A DNA stretch of 64,000 nucleotides from Planococcaceae bacterium Storch 2/2-2. GTDB taxonomy: Bacteria; Bacillota; Bacilli; Bacillales_A; Planococcaceae. The position numbers and the translations under genes were made by a program. Positions 1-10,870 of this stretch are shown here, piece by piece; positions within the stretch are counted from its first letter, which is position 1; the number at the start of each line of letters is the position of its first letter. Location of the stretch: the NCBI GenBank assembly GCA_009740415.1, contig WOYE01000005.1, positions 98,738 through 162,737 of the forward strand. Reading direction: 5' to 3'. The notes beneath the pieces were generated by a model, which was not told where the DNA came from, ran no database searches, and saw nothing but the letters and a program-made list of their open reading frames with translations.

Positions 1-2
1 TC

Positions 3-1631
3 ACTCAGCCGTTGATCATCGCTAAAATGATCGACGATGGCATTTTAATGAATGACGTTTCGACGGTTTACACGTGGGGGCTCGTCTTACTCGGACTCGC
101 GGCTCTCGCCTTTTTATCCGGTGTGACGAACTCATTTTTCGCTGCCCATGCGGCACAAAGCTTCGCCTTCGACGTCCGAAAAGCGACATTCGAGAAGCTT
201 CAAGCGTTCACGCTAGCGACGTTTTTAACGTTTCCGTCATCGAGTCTCATCACACGTTTAACAGGTGACGTGAACATCGTCCAACAAGTGTTATTTATGA
301 GTTTACGCATTATGTTCCGTGCGCCTCTTCTCGTCGTCGGTAGTTTGACGATGGCTTTTTTCGTCAACGTCAAACTCGCTGCTCTTCTTCTCGTAAGCGC
401 ACCGATCATCATCGTATTCGTACGATATATGGTCAAACGAGGGGGGAAATTGTTCGGTGGGGTGCAAAAACGGCTCGATCGGGTGAACCGTACGATCGAA
501 GAAAACTTAAGCGCGACTCGTCTCGTTAAAGCGACCGGACGAGAAGCTTATGAGACCGACCGGTTTGAACAGACGAGTGGTCAATTGCGCGATCAAACGA
601 TTCGTGCGATGCGTACGATGGAATTAACGATGCCGGTCTTACTGTTCATTATGAACGCGAGCATTATGGCTGTTCTTTGGTTCGGTGCGAAAGATATCGC
701 CGCAAGCCGCGTGCAAGTCGGTGAAGTGATCGCCATCGTCAACTACGGCATGCGCATGACAGGCGCCTTCTCGATGTTCTCCTTTTTAATCGTCTTATTT
801 TCTCGAGCACGAGCGTCCGCCGAACGGATTGAAGAAGTACTCATCATCGATGAAACAGAACGTACCGCGACGACAAATGAGACAATGATGCAAGGCGATC
901 TCGCCTTTTGCGATGTCAGCTTCCGCTATAACGAAGAAGCACCTCTTACGCTACAACACGTCAACTTTGCAATCGGACGGGGTGAAACGCTCGCTATTAT
1001 GGGGGCGACGGGCTCTGGAAAATCGACACTCGTTCAACTGCTCCCACGCCTCTTTGAGCCGACAAGCGGGACGATTACGATCGACGGTCGACCGATTGAC
1101 GAATGGTCTCTTCCTTCGTTACGAAAACAAATCGGCTATGTCCCACAGCGATCGCTTTTATTTAGTGGAACGATTGCTCACAATTTGCGATTCGGAGCGA
1201 CCGACGCGACCGATGAAGAACTGATTGAGGCCGCAAAAATCGCTCAAATTCACGAAACGATTCTCTCTTTCCCAGACGGCTATGAAACGATCGTCGGGCA
1301 AAAAGGAGTCAACTTGTCAGGTGGACAAAAACAACGGTTGTCAATCGCTCGAGCGCTCATTCGCAAACCGCGTCTTCTCATATTAGACGACAGTACGAGT
1401 GCGTTAGACGTAGCGACAGAAGCAAAATTGCTTCACGCGTTAAAACCGTTTGAAGCGACGACTTTACTCATTACACAAAAAATAGCGACCGCTGAAAAAG
1501 CAGACGCCATTTTACTATTAGATGAAGGTCGTGTGGACGGATTTGGGACGAGCGATGAATTGCTCCAAACAAGCGAACTGTACCGACGAATCGTCGCGTC
1601 ACAACAACAGGGAGGTGAGATGGATGAATGA
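3..1631 (+). CDS. ABC exporter half-transporter with degenerate ATP site, BmrC/YheI-like (5' truncated by window)
   Basis: This is one subunit of a heterodimeric type IV ABC exporter, fusing a membrane domain to a nucleotide-binding domain. The frame is open to the window edge and the first codons read TQPLIIAKMIDDGI, a typical internal sequence, so the start lies outside. Of 542 visible residues, the first ~300 are transmembrane. Walker A (GATGSGKST) is near residue 333, the canonical LSGGQ signature near 439 and Walker B (LLILDD) near 458. The catalytic glutamate is replaced by Asp and the H-loop His by Gln (ITQKI), as in the BmrC/LmrC half of asymmetric exporters. Its stop overlaps the next gene by 8 bp, so the two are translationally coupled. 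Drug or lipid export is inferred from the family; the substrate is unknown. Confidence 0.9.
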   Translation, partial: TQPLIIAKMIDDGILMNDVSTVYTWGLVLLGLAALAFLSGVTNSFFAAHAAQSFAFDVRKATFEKLQAFTLATFLTFPSSSLITRLTGDVNIVQQVLFMSLRIMFRAPLLVVGSLTMAFFVNVKLAALLLVSAPIIIVFVRYMVKRGGKLFGGVQKRLDRVNRTIEENLSATRLVKATGREAYETDRFEQTSGQLRDQTIRAMRTMELTMPVLLFIMNASIMAVLWFGAKDIAASRVQVGEVIAIVNYGMRMTGAFSMFSFLIVLFSRARASAERIEEVLIIDETERTATTNETMMQGDLAFCDVSFRYNEEAPLTLQHVNFAIGRGETLAIMGATGSGKSTLVQLLPRLFEPTSGTITIDGRPIDEWSLPSLRKQIGYVPQRSLLFSGTIAHNLRFGATDATDEELIEAAKIAQIHETILSFPDGYETIVGQKGVNLSGGQKQRLSIARALIRKPRLLILDDSTSALDVATEAKLLHALKPFEATTLLITQKIATAEKADAILLLDEGRVDGFGTSDELLQTSELYRRIVASQQQGGEMDE

Positions 1632-3453
1632 GTTAAAACGATCATTCGGCTACGAACGAATCGTGACGAAAGAACGGTTGCAACAAAAGAAGGAACGACC
1701 GAACAAACAACGAGCGTCCAATAGTAAACAAACATTGCTTCGCATTTGGCACGCGATCGACGAAAAACGAGGAGCACTCATCGCCGTTTTATTTCTCGTT
1801 CTCATCAGCTCCCTTCTCACGTTGGCAGGACCGTTTTTACTCGGTCGTGTCATCGACGAATACATCGTACCTGGTACGTGGGATGGTCTCAGTACGCAAC
1901 TGCTATTGTTAATCGGCATTTACGCCGCGTTGTCCCTTTCAATGTATACGCAAAACGTTTGGATGATCGACATCGCCCAACAGACGATTTACAAATTGCG
2001 GACGGATCTTTTCGCTCATTTGCAACGACTGCCCATTCCTTTTTTCGATAAAAAACAACATGGGGAATTAATGAGTCGTCTCACGAACGATATCGAAACG
2101 ATTAGCCAAACGCTCAACTCATCATTTATCCAAGTATTTTCAAGCGTCATTACGTTGACCGGTACGGTCGCTGTCATGCTCTATTTGAGCCCGCTTCTTA
2201 CCGTCCTTACGATGACGATTATCCCGATGATGTTTTTAGCGATGCGATGGATTACACGACGGACGAGCATTTTATTTAAAGAACAACAACGAACGCTCGG
2301 CGAACTGAACGGTTTCGTCCAAGAATCGATCAGCGGACAAGAAATGACGAAAACGTACGCACAAGAACGACGGATGATCGAACAGTTCGATGAGAAAAGT
2401 GCCGCTCTGCAAAAAACAGGATACTGGGCACTCGTTTACTCGGGCTTCATCCCGAAAACGATGAACTTTTTAAACAACTTTTCATTCGCGATCGTTGCAG
2501 GAGTCGGCGGATGGCTCGCGCTCTCCCCTGCAAGTGGAGTCACGGTAGGTGTCATCGTCGTATTCGCTGAATACGCTCGTCAATTTACTCGCCCACTGAA
2601 CGATTTAGCGAACCAATTCAACACCGTGCTTTCAGCGCTCGCTGGTGCGGAGCGGGTCTTTGAACTAATGGATGAGCCACAAGAACGCGATGAAGGACTC
2701 GTCTTGCCACCGAATCATATTCGCGGCGACGTCCGTTTCGACCGAGTGACATTTAGTTACGGAAAAGAGACGATTTTAAATCGAGTCTCTTTCGAAGCGC
2801 GTGCAGGCGAAACACACGCATTCATCGGACCGACGGGTGCTGGAAAAACGACGATTATGCAATTGATCGCTCAATTTTACGACCCGATCGAAGGAACGAT
2901 CTACTTTGACGAACATCGAGCGACAGACCTTTCCCGCCGAAGCATTCGCGATCAGCTCGCTTTCGTTTTACAAGATGCTTTTTTATTCGAAACGACGATT
3001 CGTGAAAACATTCGTTACGGGCGGCTCGATGCGACAGATGAAGAAATCGTTCAAGCAGCGAAACAAGCAAACGCTCATTCGTTCATCGAACGTTTACCTG
3101 AAGGATACGACACGGTCATCGCGGCAGATGGCGAGCAACTCGCTCAAGGAGAACGGCAATTGCTATCGATCGCTCGCGCTTTCGTAGCCGATCCAGCCAT
3201 TTTACTACTCGATGAAGCGACGAGCAGCATCGATACGGTAACTGAAATGCACATTCAAGAAGCACTTCTCACATTGATGAAAGACCGAACGAGCTTCGTC
3301 ATCGCCCACCGCCTCAATACGATCGAACAAGCCGATGTCATTCACGTGCTACGAGACGGTGTCATCGTAGAAAGCGGGTCGCCACATGACTTACTCGAAC
3401 GGCGGGGCATGTACTACGATATGGTACAGACGAGCCGTTCAAACTCTTCATAA
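1624..3453 (+). CDS. ABC exporter half-transporter, BmrD/YheH-like partner
   Basis: This is the second subunit (609 aa) of the heterodimeric exporter. The ATG at 1624 follows GGGAGGTGAG and sits inside the end of the previous gene. An N-terminal cytosolic extension of about 50 residues precedes six predicted membrane helices. Walker A (GPTGAGKTT) is near residue 402. The signature is non-canonical (AQGERQ near 506), Walker B has the catalytic Glu (LLLDEATSSID near 526) and the H-loop is IAHRL near 560. It therefore supplies the Walker A/B of the competent ATP site and the weak signature of the degenerate site, complementing its partner. A strong terminator follows. Multidrug export is likely from the family; the actual substrate is unknown. 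Confidence 0.9.
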   Translation: MNELKRSFGYERIVTKERLQQKKERPNKQRASNSKQTLLRIWHAIDEKRGALIAVLFLVLISSLLTLAGPFLLGRVIDEYIVPGTWDGLSTQLLLLIGIYAALSLSMYTQNVWMIDIAQQTIYKLRTDLFAHLQRLPIPFFDKKQHGELMSRLTNDIETISQTLNSSFIQVFSSVITLTGTVAVMLYLSPLLTVLTMTIIPMMFLAMRWITRRTSILFKEQQRTLGELNGFVQESISGQEMTKTYAQERRMIEQFDEKSAALQKTGYWALVYSGFIPKTMNFLNNFSFAIVAGVGGWLALSPASGVTVGVIVVFAEYARQFTRPLNDLANQFNTVLSALAGAERVFELMDEPQERDEGLVLPPNHIRGDVRFDRVTFSYGKETILNRVSFEARAGETHAFIGPTGAGKTTIMQLIAQFYDPIEGTIYFDEHRATDLSRRSIRDQLAFVLQDAFLFETTIRENIRYGRLDATDEEIVQAAKQANAHSFIERLPEGYDTVIAADGEQLAQGERQLLSIARAFVADPAILLLDEATSSIDTVTEMHIQEALLTLMKDRTSFVIAHRLNTIEQADVIHVLRDGVIVESGSPHDLLERRGMYYDMVQTSRSNSS

Positions 3454-3460
3454 GCGTACA

Positions 3461-3513
3461 AAAAACGTCCCACTGTCCATTTACATCGCGTAAATGACAG
3501 CGGGACGTTTTTC
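3461..3513 (+). terminator. Intrinsic terminator after the ABC exporter genes
   Basis: Near-perfect hairpin AAAACGTCCC…GGGACGTTTTT whose upper stem is CATTTAC-ATCGC-GTAAATG. A-rich and T-rich flanks mean it can end transcription from both sides, including the convergent lipoprotein gene. Confidence 0.85.
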
Positions 3514-3545
3514 CTTCTTCATTCCATCTAAAAAGTAAGAAATCG

Positions 3546-4046
3546 TTATCGTTTCTCTTCAAACTCTACTTTCGAACCGTCCGCTAATTTGTAGCTCACT
3601 TCAATTTTCGTGAAGTCTTCTACGTTAAAGATTTTTTGGACTTGTTCAATCGCTTCTTCTTTCGTCGAGTTCGCATCTAATGTTAATTGGTCAACGTACG
3701 AACGTACCGTTTCATACGCAGCGTCCCCTTCGACTTTCGACTGGTTCAAATGATCTTTAAACTCGTTGTCGGAACGGTCCTTTTCATCGTACTCTAAATC
3801 GTACGCATCTTTTCCGTCAATATCAATTTCGATATCGACTTCCATGTACGGACCTGCTTCCATCGCAACTTCACCGTCTGTCGTCGTTTCAGGTGTTGTC
3901 GGTTGCTCAGGAGCCGGCTGCTCTACAGCTGGTGTTCCGTCCGTTGCACTGTTTTCATTCGTCGGTTCATCTTTATCATTTCCACACGCGGCAAGTACGA
4001 GTGCACTCGATAAAAAGACCGCTCCTAATGCTTTTTTATGATTCAT
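3546..4046 (-). CDS. YusW-like lipoprotein
   Basis: A predicted secreted lipoprotein of 166 aa. The start at 4046 gives a clean signal peptide (MNHKKALGAVFLSSALVL) ending in the lipobox LAAC, and GGGAGA lies upstream; a longer upstream reading would bury the signal peptide. A low-complexity Thr/Pro/Glu linker of about 50 residues follows, then an acidic domain (EVDIEIDIDGKDAYDLEYDE near residues 75-95) that resembles the Bacillus YusW family. The role of that family is not established. It is probably anchored on the outer face of the membrane. Confidence 0.75.
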   Translation of the reverse strand: MNHKKALGAVFLSSALVLAACGNDKDEPTNENSATDGTPAVEQPAPEQPTTPETTTDGEVAMEAGPYMEVDIEIDIDGKDAYDLEYDEKDRSDNEFKDHLNQSKVEGDAAYETVRSYVDQLTLDANSTKEEAIEQVQKIFNVEDFTKIEVSYKLADGSKVEFEEKR

Positions 4047-4107
4047 ACAAATCTCCCTCTCTTGTACGTGGCATACTTTTCTATTCCCCGCTCGCTCGAT
4101 CTGAAAC

Positions 4108-5127
4108 TTACCATTTCGCTTCGACCGATTCGACAGAGCCGAGCATTTGACGAATCCGGTACACGGTTCCATCTTCCAATCGAACGACACCGTTGTAGTA
4201 GCCGTACAATCGGTTCATATGAATGCGGCCGAGGCGGACATTCATCCGCTTATAATTGTGATGGAACGGCGTGAACGATAAGTCAACCCGATTGGAAAAT
4301 TTCGTCTCGATGCGCCAATCGTTGCGCATCCGCTTCGCATCGTATGTAAAGATGACATCTTCATGAATTTTCGACAATTTTCCATTCAGAAAGATTCCAT
4401 TTTCAGTGACACCTTTCCCATCGGTCCAACCGTTTCCTAAATTGAGACCGATTCGATCATCACCGCTCCGTTGAGAAGCCGCCCCCCAATTCCATTTCGT
4501 ATTCCGTGACCAAACGCCACGAGTCACTTCAGAAATCGCAAAGCTATAATACGGTTGAAGTTCATAACGGCGACTGCCTAGTTGAATCGTACCTTTCGTA
4601 GGGAGTGTGAAATGTTTCGACGAAAATTGGAATGTCGAGCGATCGGTCGGAACGACGACATTCATCGATTGTTGTCGTTCCGGATGCGCGATCGTCAAAT
4701 TGACGTAAAGCGCTTCGCTATCGAAATGTGGCACTTGAATACGTAACTTCGTCTCTCGTTGCTCATAACGTACATCGATCGTCGCATGAGCGTGATGAAA
4801 TGAGGCATGGTGATGAACGTGTTCGGACAACTTCACTTTTCTTCCGAAAGGAACGAAAACGTACTCACTAATGTAACGTTGCGTTTCAAAATGGAAAAAT
4901 GATAAGTGCGCGATCGCTGCATAATCAAAATGTGCAATTAACACAGTGAGCGCTACGTCTTCGCCGAACACGGTCCAACTGTTCCATCGTTTCTTCTTCA
5001 TAAACTGTCGTCTTAAATTGCTTTGAACGAACGGATATTTCGAATAGCCGATCGCTTTCGGATTAAGCAACCCTTTTTCATCACATAGTAATACGTGCTC
5101 TTTCAACTCTCTTTCGACATGTTGCAC
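4108..5127 (-). CDS. DUF2804 family protein
   Basis: A cytoplasmic-looking protein of 339 aa without signal peptide or membrane helices. I place it in DUF2804 by the overall pattern: an N-terminal GLLNPKAIGYSKYP segment, a beta-rich body with many His and aromatic residues (WNWGAASQRSGDDRIGLNLG around 217-236) and a C-terminal YGYYNGVVRLEDG segment. The start is GTG at 5127, 5 nt after GGAGGGAGA. It lies 52 bp after glpK on the same strand and could be cotranscribed with it. The lipocalin-like appearance suggests a hydrophobic ligand, but no function is assigned. Confidence 0.8.
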   Translation of the reverse strand: MQHVERELKEHVLLCDEKGLLNPKAIGYSKYPFVQSNLRRQFMKKKRWNSWTVFGEDVALTVLIAHFDYAAIAHLSFFHFETQRYISEYVFVPFGRKVKLSEHVHHHASFHHAHATIDVRYEQRETKLRIQVPHFDSEALYVNLTIAHPERQQSMNVVVPTDRSTFQFSSKHFTLPTKGTIQLGSRRYELQPYYSFAISEVTRGVWSRNTKWNWGAASQRSGDDRIGLNLGNGWTDGKGVTENGIFLNGKLSKIHEDVIFTYDAKRMRNDWRIETKFSNRVDLSFTPFHHNYKRMNVRLGRIHMNRLYGYYNGVVRLEDGTVYRIRQMLGSVESVEAKW

Positions 5128-5179
5128 CGTTCTCCCTCCTCTCTCCCTAGTATACCAAACAACGCCGTTACTCCTTCAC

Positions 5180-6736
<1,557 letters not shown>

Positions 6737-6746
6737 TCAAAAACAA

Positions 6747-7691
6747 CTAGACAACTTCATCATCTTTCCACTCGACATTCGGCTCAACTTCTTCAGGGCT
6801 CACTTTGTTCCCGATCAGTGAGATGCCGATGACCCCGATTAACATCGTCAACGCACCACCAATTTGCAACGTCCCGAGCGCTACTTTAAACCAGATGATT
6901 GAAATGACCATCGCGGTTAACGGTTCGAAACTCGATAAAATGCTCGTTTCTACTGGCGTAATGTACGACATACTGCCTAAAAATAAAATGAAAGCGAGTG
7001 TACCGATGACGATGACGACGAGTAAACCGGTAAGCATACGCCAATCACTCAAATATTGATAGCCTGTAACGACACGAATCGGATTTAAAATGAATAAAAT
7101 CGCACCAGCGACGACCATTCCCCATCCGACGACGACGATGACGCCCCATTCTTGCATTAGACGTGCCGGATATAACGTATAGAAAGAGAAAGCGAGACCG
7201 ACTGCAATTCCCCAAAATAGTGCCGTTCCACTCAATGTAAACCCTTCCAAAGAACCGTTCGTCAATAAGAAGAAAAGACCGATCAAAGTGACGAACATCC
7301 CGATGATCTGTCCGACCGGCGGACGTCTTTTTTGATAAATGGAGACGAATAAAATCACATAAATCGGTGATAAAAACTGTGCGAGTGTCGCCCAAATCGC
7401 ATCGCTCGCTTCAATCGCGGCTAAAAATGAATATTGCACGCCGAGCATGCCGAACATACCAAATAAAATAACTTGGCGTAACCAAACTTTTTGTCTAACG
7501 GGACTTTTTACATCGACTCCTTTTTTATGAAGGACGTACAAAATGACAACTCCCGCTACGAGTAAACGATTCACGAGCATAAATTGAATCGACATCTCGC
7601 TATTTCCTAACATCCATTCCATAATCGGGCCTGTTGCTCCCCACATCATCGCTCCTAGAACGATCATACTAATTCCTTTTAAACGTTCCAT
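6747..7691 (-). CDS. EamA/DMT-family permease
   Basis: A polytopic inner-membrane protein of 314 aa with about ten hydrophobic helices arranged as two EamA repeats. The first repeat starts GAMMWGATGPIMEW and the second contains the typical PVETSILSSFEPLTAMVIS segment near residues 235-255. A charged 20-residue tail follows the last helix. The ribosome-binding site AAAGGGG precedes the ATG at 7691. The family exports amino acids or other metabolites; the substrate cannot be read from the sequence. It is divergent from the cyclic-di-GMP gene at 7826, sharing a 134-bp intergenic region containing two dyads. Confidence 0.88.
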   Translation of the reverse strand: MERLKGISMIVLGAMMWGATGPIMEWMLGNSEMSIQFMLVNRLLVAGVVILYVLHKKGVDVKSPVRQKVWLRQVILFGMFGMLGVQYSFLAAIEASDAIWATLAQFLSPIYVILFVSIYQKRRPPVGQIIGMFVTLIGLFFLLTNGSLEGFTLSGTALFWGIAVGLAFSFYTLYPARLMQEWGVIVVVGWGMVVAGAILFILNPIRVVTGYQYLSDWRMLTGLLVVIVIGTLAFILFLGSMSYITPVETSILSSFEPLTAMVISIIWFKVALGTLQIGGALTMLIGVIGISLIGNKVSPEEVEPNVEWKDDEVV

Positions 7692-7761
7692 CGAAGCACC
7701 CCTTTCGTCAATTTAAAGTTTCAAAAAAATTAATGCTTTTCTACTGTTTCTATCGCTTTTT

Positions 7762-7778
7762 TCTTCTATAATAGAAGA
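7762..7778 (+). promoter_or_regulatory. Dyad centred on the -10 box of the PAS-EAL gene
   Basis: TCTTCTAT-A-ATAGAAGA is a perfect 8-bp-arm palindrome and contains TATAAT, so the presumed sigma-A -10 element lies inside it. No good -35 is visible. It may be an operator, or just a symmetric promoter. Confidence 0.5.
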
Positions 7779-7784
7779 GGTACC

Positions 7785-7805
7785 TTCTTCTCACGACGAG
7801 AAGAA
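7785..7805 (+). promoter_or_regulatory. Second dyad in the leader of the PAS-EAL gene
   Basis: TTCTTCTC-ACGAC-GAGAAGAA, perfect 8-bp arms, just downstream of the likely start of transcription and 10-20 nt before the ribosome-binding site GGAAGGAG. It shares CTTCT/AGAAG half-sites with the upstream dyad, so both may bind one regulator; alternatively it is an mRNA hairpin. Confidence 0.5.
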
Positions 7806-7825
7806 CAAATGGAAGGAGATATACA

Positions 7826-9469
7826 ATGATTTCAGTAAGCGATCCAACGTTACTTTCAACGTCACTTATTCGCGGCCTCGAAGAGCACTTCATCGCTTTT
7901 CATACCGATGCGGAAGGCTTTATCACATATACAAACAACAACTTTTTAAAAGTGAGTGAATGGACTCCAAAACGCGTGCTCGGTAAGTCGATTTGGCAAA
8001 TGTTTTCACCTGAAGAAGACGACCAAAAAATCGCAGATGCCGTTTGGAATAAAGTGACTAAACAACAAAACTTTTTCGGCGACGTAAAAATGATGACACG
8101 GGACGGTCATTCTTATTACGTAACATTACTCGCCATCCCTATTCTCCGTTCAGAAACGACGAATGAGTCCGTTCTCTTTTTAGCACTCGACATTACATCG
8201 GACGTGCAATTGAGAAAACAATTACAACAAGTCGCTTATTTAGACTACGAAACAGGGTTAATGAGCCGCTATAAACTAGAAACGTACATGAACGAAGCGA
8301 TAGCGAAAAAAGATCACTTTTCATGCGTCTATTTACGACTCGATTATCATTTACACGAGTCGACTGAAGAAATGGCCGACTATGAAAAAGATATTATTCA
8401 AAAATTCGCTAACCGTTTAAACCGTTATTTCCAAGATAGTCCAATCGCTCGTGTAGGAAAAAATGAATTTGTCGTTCTTACACCGTTTGCAGATTGGTTC
8501 ATTCAAGGTTTTTTACAATTTTTAGAACAGCAACCGATCCACGTCGAGCAACTATCGTTCCACTTAACAGTGAGTGGCGGAATCGCTCGCTTCCCAGAAG
8601 ACCAGCAAACGTTTAAACAACTACTTGCTGCCGCTACAGAAGCGACGAACAACGTATTGCGCGTCGGCGGGAACCGAATCGTCTCCTTATCAGACGATGC
8701 TCATAAGCGGATCAATCGTAAAGCGATGATCGCTCAACGCCTTACAGAAGCGATTCGAAAAGAAGAGCTATACGTCATGTTCCAGCCACAGTACGATATT
8801 CAAACGGAATCGATTAATACGTACGAGGCGCTCGTTCGTTGGGACGATGCTGAACTCGGTTCGATCACTCCGGATGAACTCATCCCGATTGCTGAAGAGA
8901 CGGGCTTCATCGAGGAACTCGGAACGTTTGTCATTACGGAAGCGGCAAAGCTCGCCCGACGTTTCCAACTAGAAAATTTACCATACACGATTTCAATCAA
9001 CTCATCGGTCCGTGAATTTTTACAAAGTGATATGGCTCAAAACGTCGTATCTATTTTGCAAAAAGAACATTGTCCTGCGAGCCGGATCGAAATAGAAATT
9101 ACCGAAAACTTCGCTTTCCTTGCCGAAGAACAGTTATCGATTACGAAACAGCTACTCGATTTACAACAAGCGGGTGTTACATTTACGCTCGATGATTTCG
9201 GTACAGGTTACGGTTCATTCCGTTACTTACAAACGTTACCGATTAAAAAAGTGAAAATCGACCAAACGTTTACCCAGTCACTTTTGACGCATCCGAAAAC
9301 GCGTAAGCTCGTCGAAGGAATGATTCAACTTTGTCACTCGCTCGATCTTTACGTCATCGTAGAAGGTGTTGAAAACGAGCAACAAGCAGAATTGCTTCAG
9401 TCGCTCGGGGCCGATTCTATCCAAGGGTACTACGTAGGAACCCCGATCGTTAAAGAAGAAATGTTGTAA
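7826..9469 (+). CDS. PAS / degenerate GGDEF / EAL protein, probable c-di-GMP phosphodiesterase
   Basis: A 547-aa soluble signalling protein. Residues ~15-125 form a PAS domain (HTDAEGFITYTNNNFLKVS). Residues ~135-290 form a GGDEF fold in which the active-site motif reads VGKNEF instead of GGDEF, so cyclase activity is unlikely. Residues ~300-545 form an EAL domain with YEALVRW, SINSS, EIEITEN, DDFGTGYGS, KIDQTF and EGVEN motifs intact, which supports hydrolysis of cyclic di-GMP. There are no membrane helices, so the PAS domain should sense a cytoplasmic cue. It is a single gene with its own promoter region and terminator. The partner cyclase is not in this window. Confidence 0.9.
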   Translation: MISVSDPTLLSTSLIRGLEEHFIAFHTDAEGFITYTNNNFLKVSEWTPKRVLGKSIWQMFSPEEDDQKIADAVWNKVTKQQNFFGDVKMMTRDGHSYYVTLLAIPILRSETTNESVLFLALDITSDVQLRKQLQQVAYLDYETGLMSRYKLETYMNEAIAKKDHFSCVYLRLDYHLHESTEEMADYEKDIIQKFANRLNRYFQDSPIARVGKNEFVVLTPFADWFIQGFLQFLEQQPIHVEQLSFHLTVSGGIARFPEDQQTFKQLLAAATEATNNVLRVGGNRIVSLSDDAHKRINRKAMIAQRLTEAIRKEELYVMFQPQYDIQTESINTYEALVRWDDAELGSITPDELIPIAEETGFIEELGTFVITEAAKLARRFQLENLPYTISINSSVREFLQSDMAQNVVSILQKEHCPASRIEIEITENFAFLAEEQLSITKQLLDLQQAGVTFTLDDFGTGYGSFRYLQTLPIKKVKIDQTFTQSLLTHPKTRKLVEGMIQLCHSLDLYVIVEGVENEQQAELLQSLGADSIQGYYVGTPIVKEEML

Positions 9470-9473
9470 ACGA

Positions 9474-9507
9474 ATGCTACTCGGTTGCCCGAGTAGCATT
9501 TTTTATC
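9474..9507 (+). terminator. Terminator after the PAS-EAL gene
   Basis: ATGCTACTCG-GTTG-CCGAGTAGCAT followed by TTTTTT; it overlaps the end of the convergent ThrE-like gene and can serve both strands. Confidence 0.85.
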
Positions 9508-9946
9508 GCATCGGGATATGAATTTTCGAACGGAATACCATTTGCATAATCACTTCTGCAAAGACGAGTCCCATTGCAACCGATCCCGATATTAAAAACG
9601 CTTGTGAACCGAGTTGAATGGCCATCGTATAATCGCTTTCGACGACGTGGCGCATCGCATTGTACGCGACCGTTCCCGGAACGAGCGGAATGATGCCAGC
9701 GATGCTGAACGTAATCATCGGCGTTTTAAACCGGCGCGCAAATAAATGCGCGATGATCGAAACTGCAAACGCGCCGATAAACGATGACAACATGAGATCA
9801 TCGATGACGTACATTCTCGTCCATGTCGAAACCGTCCAACCCGTCATTCCTGCGAACCCGCAAAAAATGAGTAGCTGCAATGGTGCATTAAAAATGACGC
9901 CGAAACCTGTCGCAGCGATAAAACTAATACACGCTTTTACGAGCAT
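9503..9946 (-). CDS. Threonine/serine exporter small subunit, YjjB/ThrE C-terminal type
   Basis: A membrane protein of 147 aa with about four or five helices, matching the C-terminal half of ThrE (DUF3815/YjjB type). The conserved segment GIIPLVPGTVAYNAMRHVVESDY (around residues 83-105) is the hallmark. It follows the larger subunit with a 13-bp gap on the same strand and has GAGGAAAAG before the ATG. Together the two proteins form a split ThrE-type exporter for small amino or carboxylic acids; the true substrate is inferred only. Confidence 0.85.
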   Translation of the reverse strand: MLVKACISFIAATGFGVIFNAPLQLLIFCGFAGMTGWTVSTWTRMYVIDDLMLSSFIGAFAVSIIAHLFARRFKTPMITFSIAGIIPLVPGTVAYNAMRHVVESDYTMAIQLGSQAFLISGSVAMGLVFAEVIMQMVFRSKIHIPMR

Positions 9947-9959
9947 GATCTTTTCCTCC

Positions 9960-10709
9960 TCATATCGATAATACGAGTGCTACTCCCGCTCCAATCGCGA
10001 ACGAAGTGAGTACTGCTTCCGCCCCTTTCGATACACCTGAGACGAAGTGGCCCGACATTAAGTCACGGACCGCATTCGTAATGAGTACTCCCGGGACGAG
10101 CGGCATCACACCAGCTACGATGAGCGCATCGAGATCTCCTGTCGCACCGTTACTCGTTATGAAATAAGCGAAGACCGCTGCGAAAAGGGCACCTAAAAAC
10201 TGGCCGATGAAGCGTACCTTTGAATACGCTTCCAACCATTCGGAAATGATGTAACTGAATCCACCAGCAAGTGCTGCATAACCGATTTGCCCGATCGATC
10301 CATCGAATAAAATGAAAAAGCTCGCACTAGCAATAGCTGATGAAATCGCCTTTAAATAAAAAGGTAATGAAGGAGGGTCTAAATCGATGGAAACGAGCTC
10401 CTCATATGCTCGATCGATCGTCCACTCCCCTGACGTCAGTTTTCGAGAGACGTCGTTGACACGAGCTACTTTTCCTAAATCGTTCGCTCGGTCACCGACA
10501 CTGACGAGCTTCGTTTGACTCGGTCGGCCAGACGTAAAAATAATACCCGTCGGAGTTACGAAACTGTTCGGCTCAAACAATTGTTGGGACTCTGCCATGT
10601 AACGCATCGTATCTGCTACACGGTACGTTTCTGCACCACATTGCATCATGAGACGACCTGCTAACAAAACGGCATCGATCGCTAATTCTTCCTTCTTTCG
10701 AGCGACCAT
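9960..10709 (-). CDS. Threonine/serine exporter large subunit, YjjP/ThrE N-terminal type
   Basis: 249 aa. The first ~110 residues are a soluble domain with the conserved GRLMMQCGAETYRVADTM motif, which in ThrE-family proteins sits before the membrane part. About five helices follow, with MPLVPGVLITNAVRDLMSGH near residue 205, the same motif as in the small subunit. It starts at ATG 10709 with AGGAGG upstream. It is the first gene of a two-gene operon with the YjjB-type protein. Export of threonine/serine or organic acids is by family inference. Confidence 0.87.
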   Translation of the reverse strand: MVARKKEELAIDAVLLAGRLMMQCGAETYRVADTMRYMAESQQLFEPNSFVTPTGIIFTSGRPSQTKLVSVGDRANDLGKVARVNDVSRKLTSGEWTIDRAYEELVSIDLDPPSLPFYLKAISSAIASASFFILFDGSIGQIGYAALAGGFSYIISEWLEAYSKVRFIGQFLGALFAAVFAYFITSNGATGDLDALIVAGVMPLVPGVLITNAVRDLMSGHFVSGVSKGAEAVLTSFAIGAGVALVLSI

Positions 10710-10815
10710 CTATCTTCCTCCTTTCGCTACTTAAATAGTATCGGACGCTTTTTCAAAACACAATGACTCTCGTCCATTTCACTATACTTTTTCAGAAAGT
10801 GCCCCTTATTTTTGA

Positions 10816-10844
10816 TTGACTTCTCTTTTTCTCGTTGTTATATT
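10816..10844 (+). promoter_or_regulatory. Sigma-A promoter of first amidohydrolase
   Basis: TTGACT (10816-10821), 17-bp spacer, TATATT (10839-10844). It is almost the same sequence as the promoter of the second amidohydrolase (12610-12638), including the spacer end CTTTTTC-CGTTGT. Confidence 0.8.
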
Positions 10845-10870
10845 TCAATTGGAACGATAATAGACTATAA

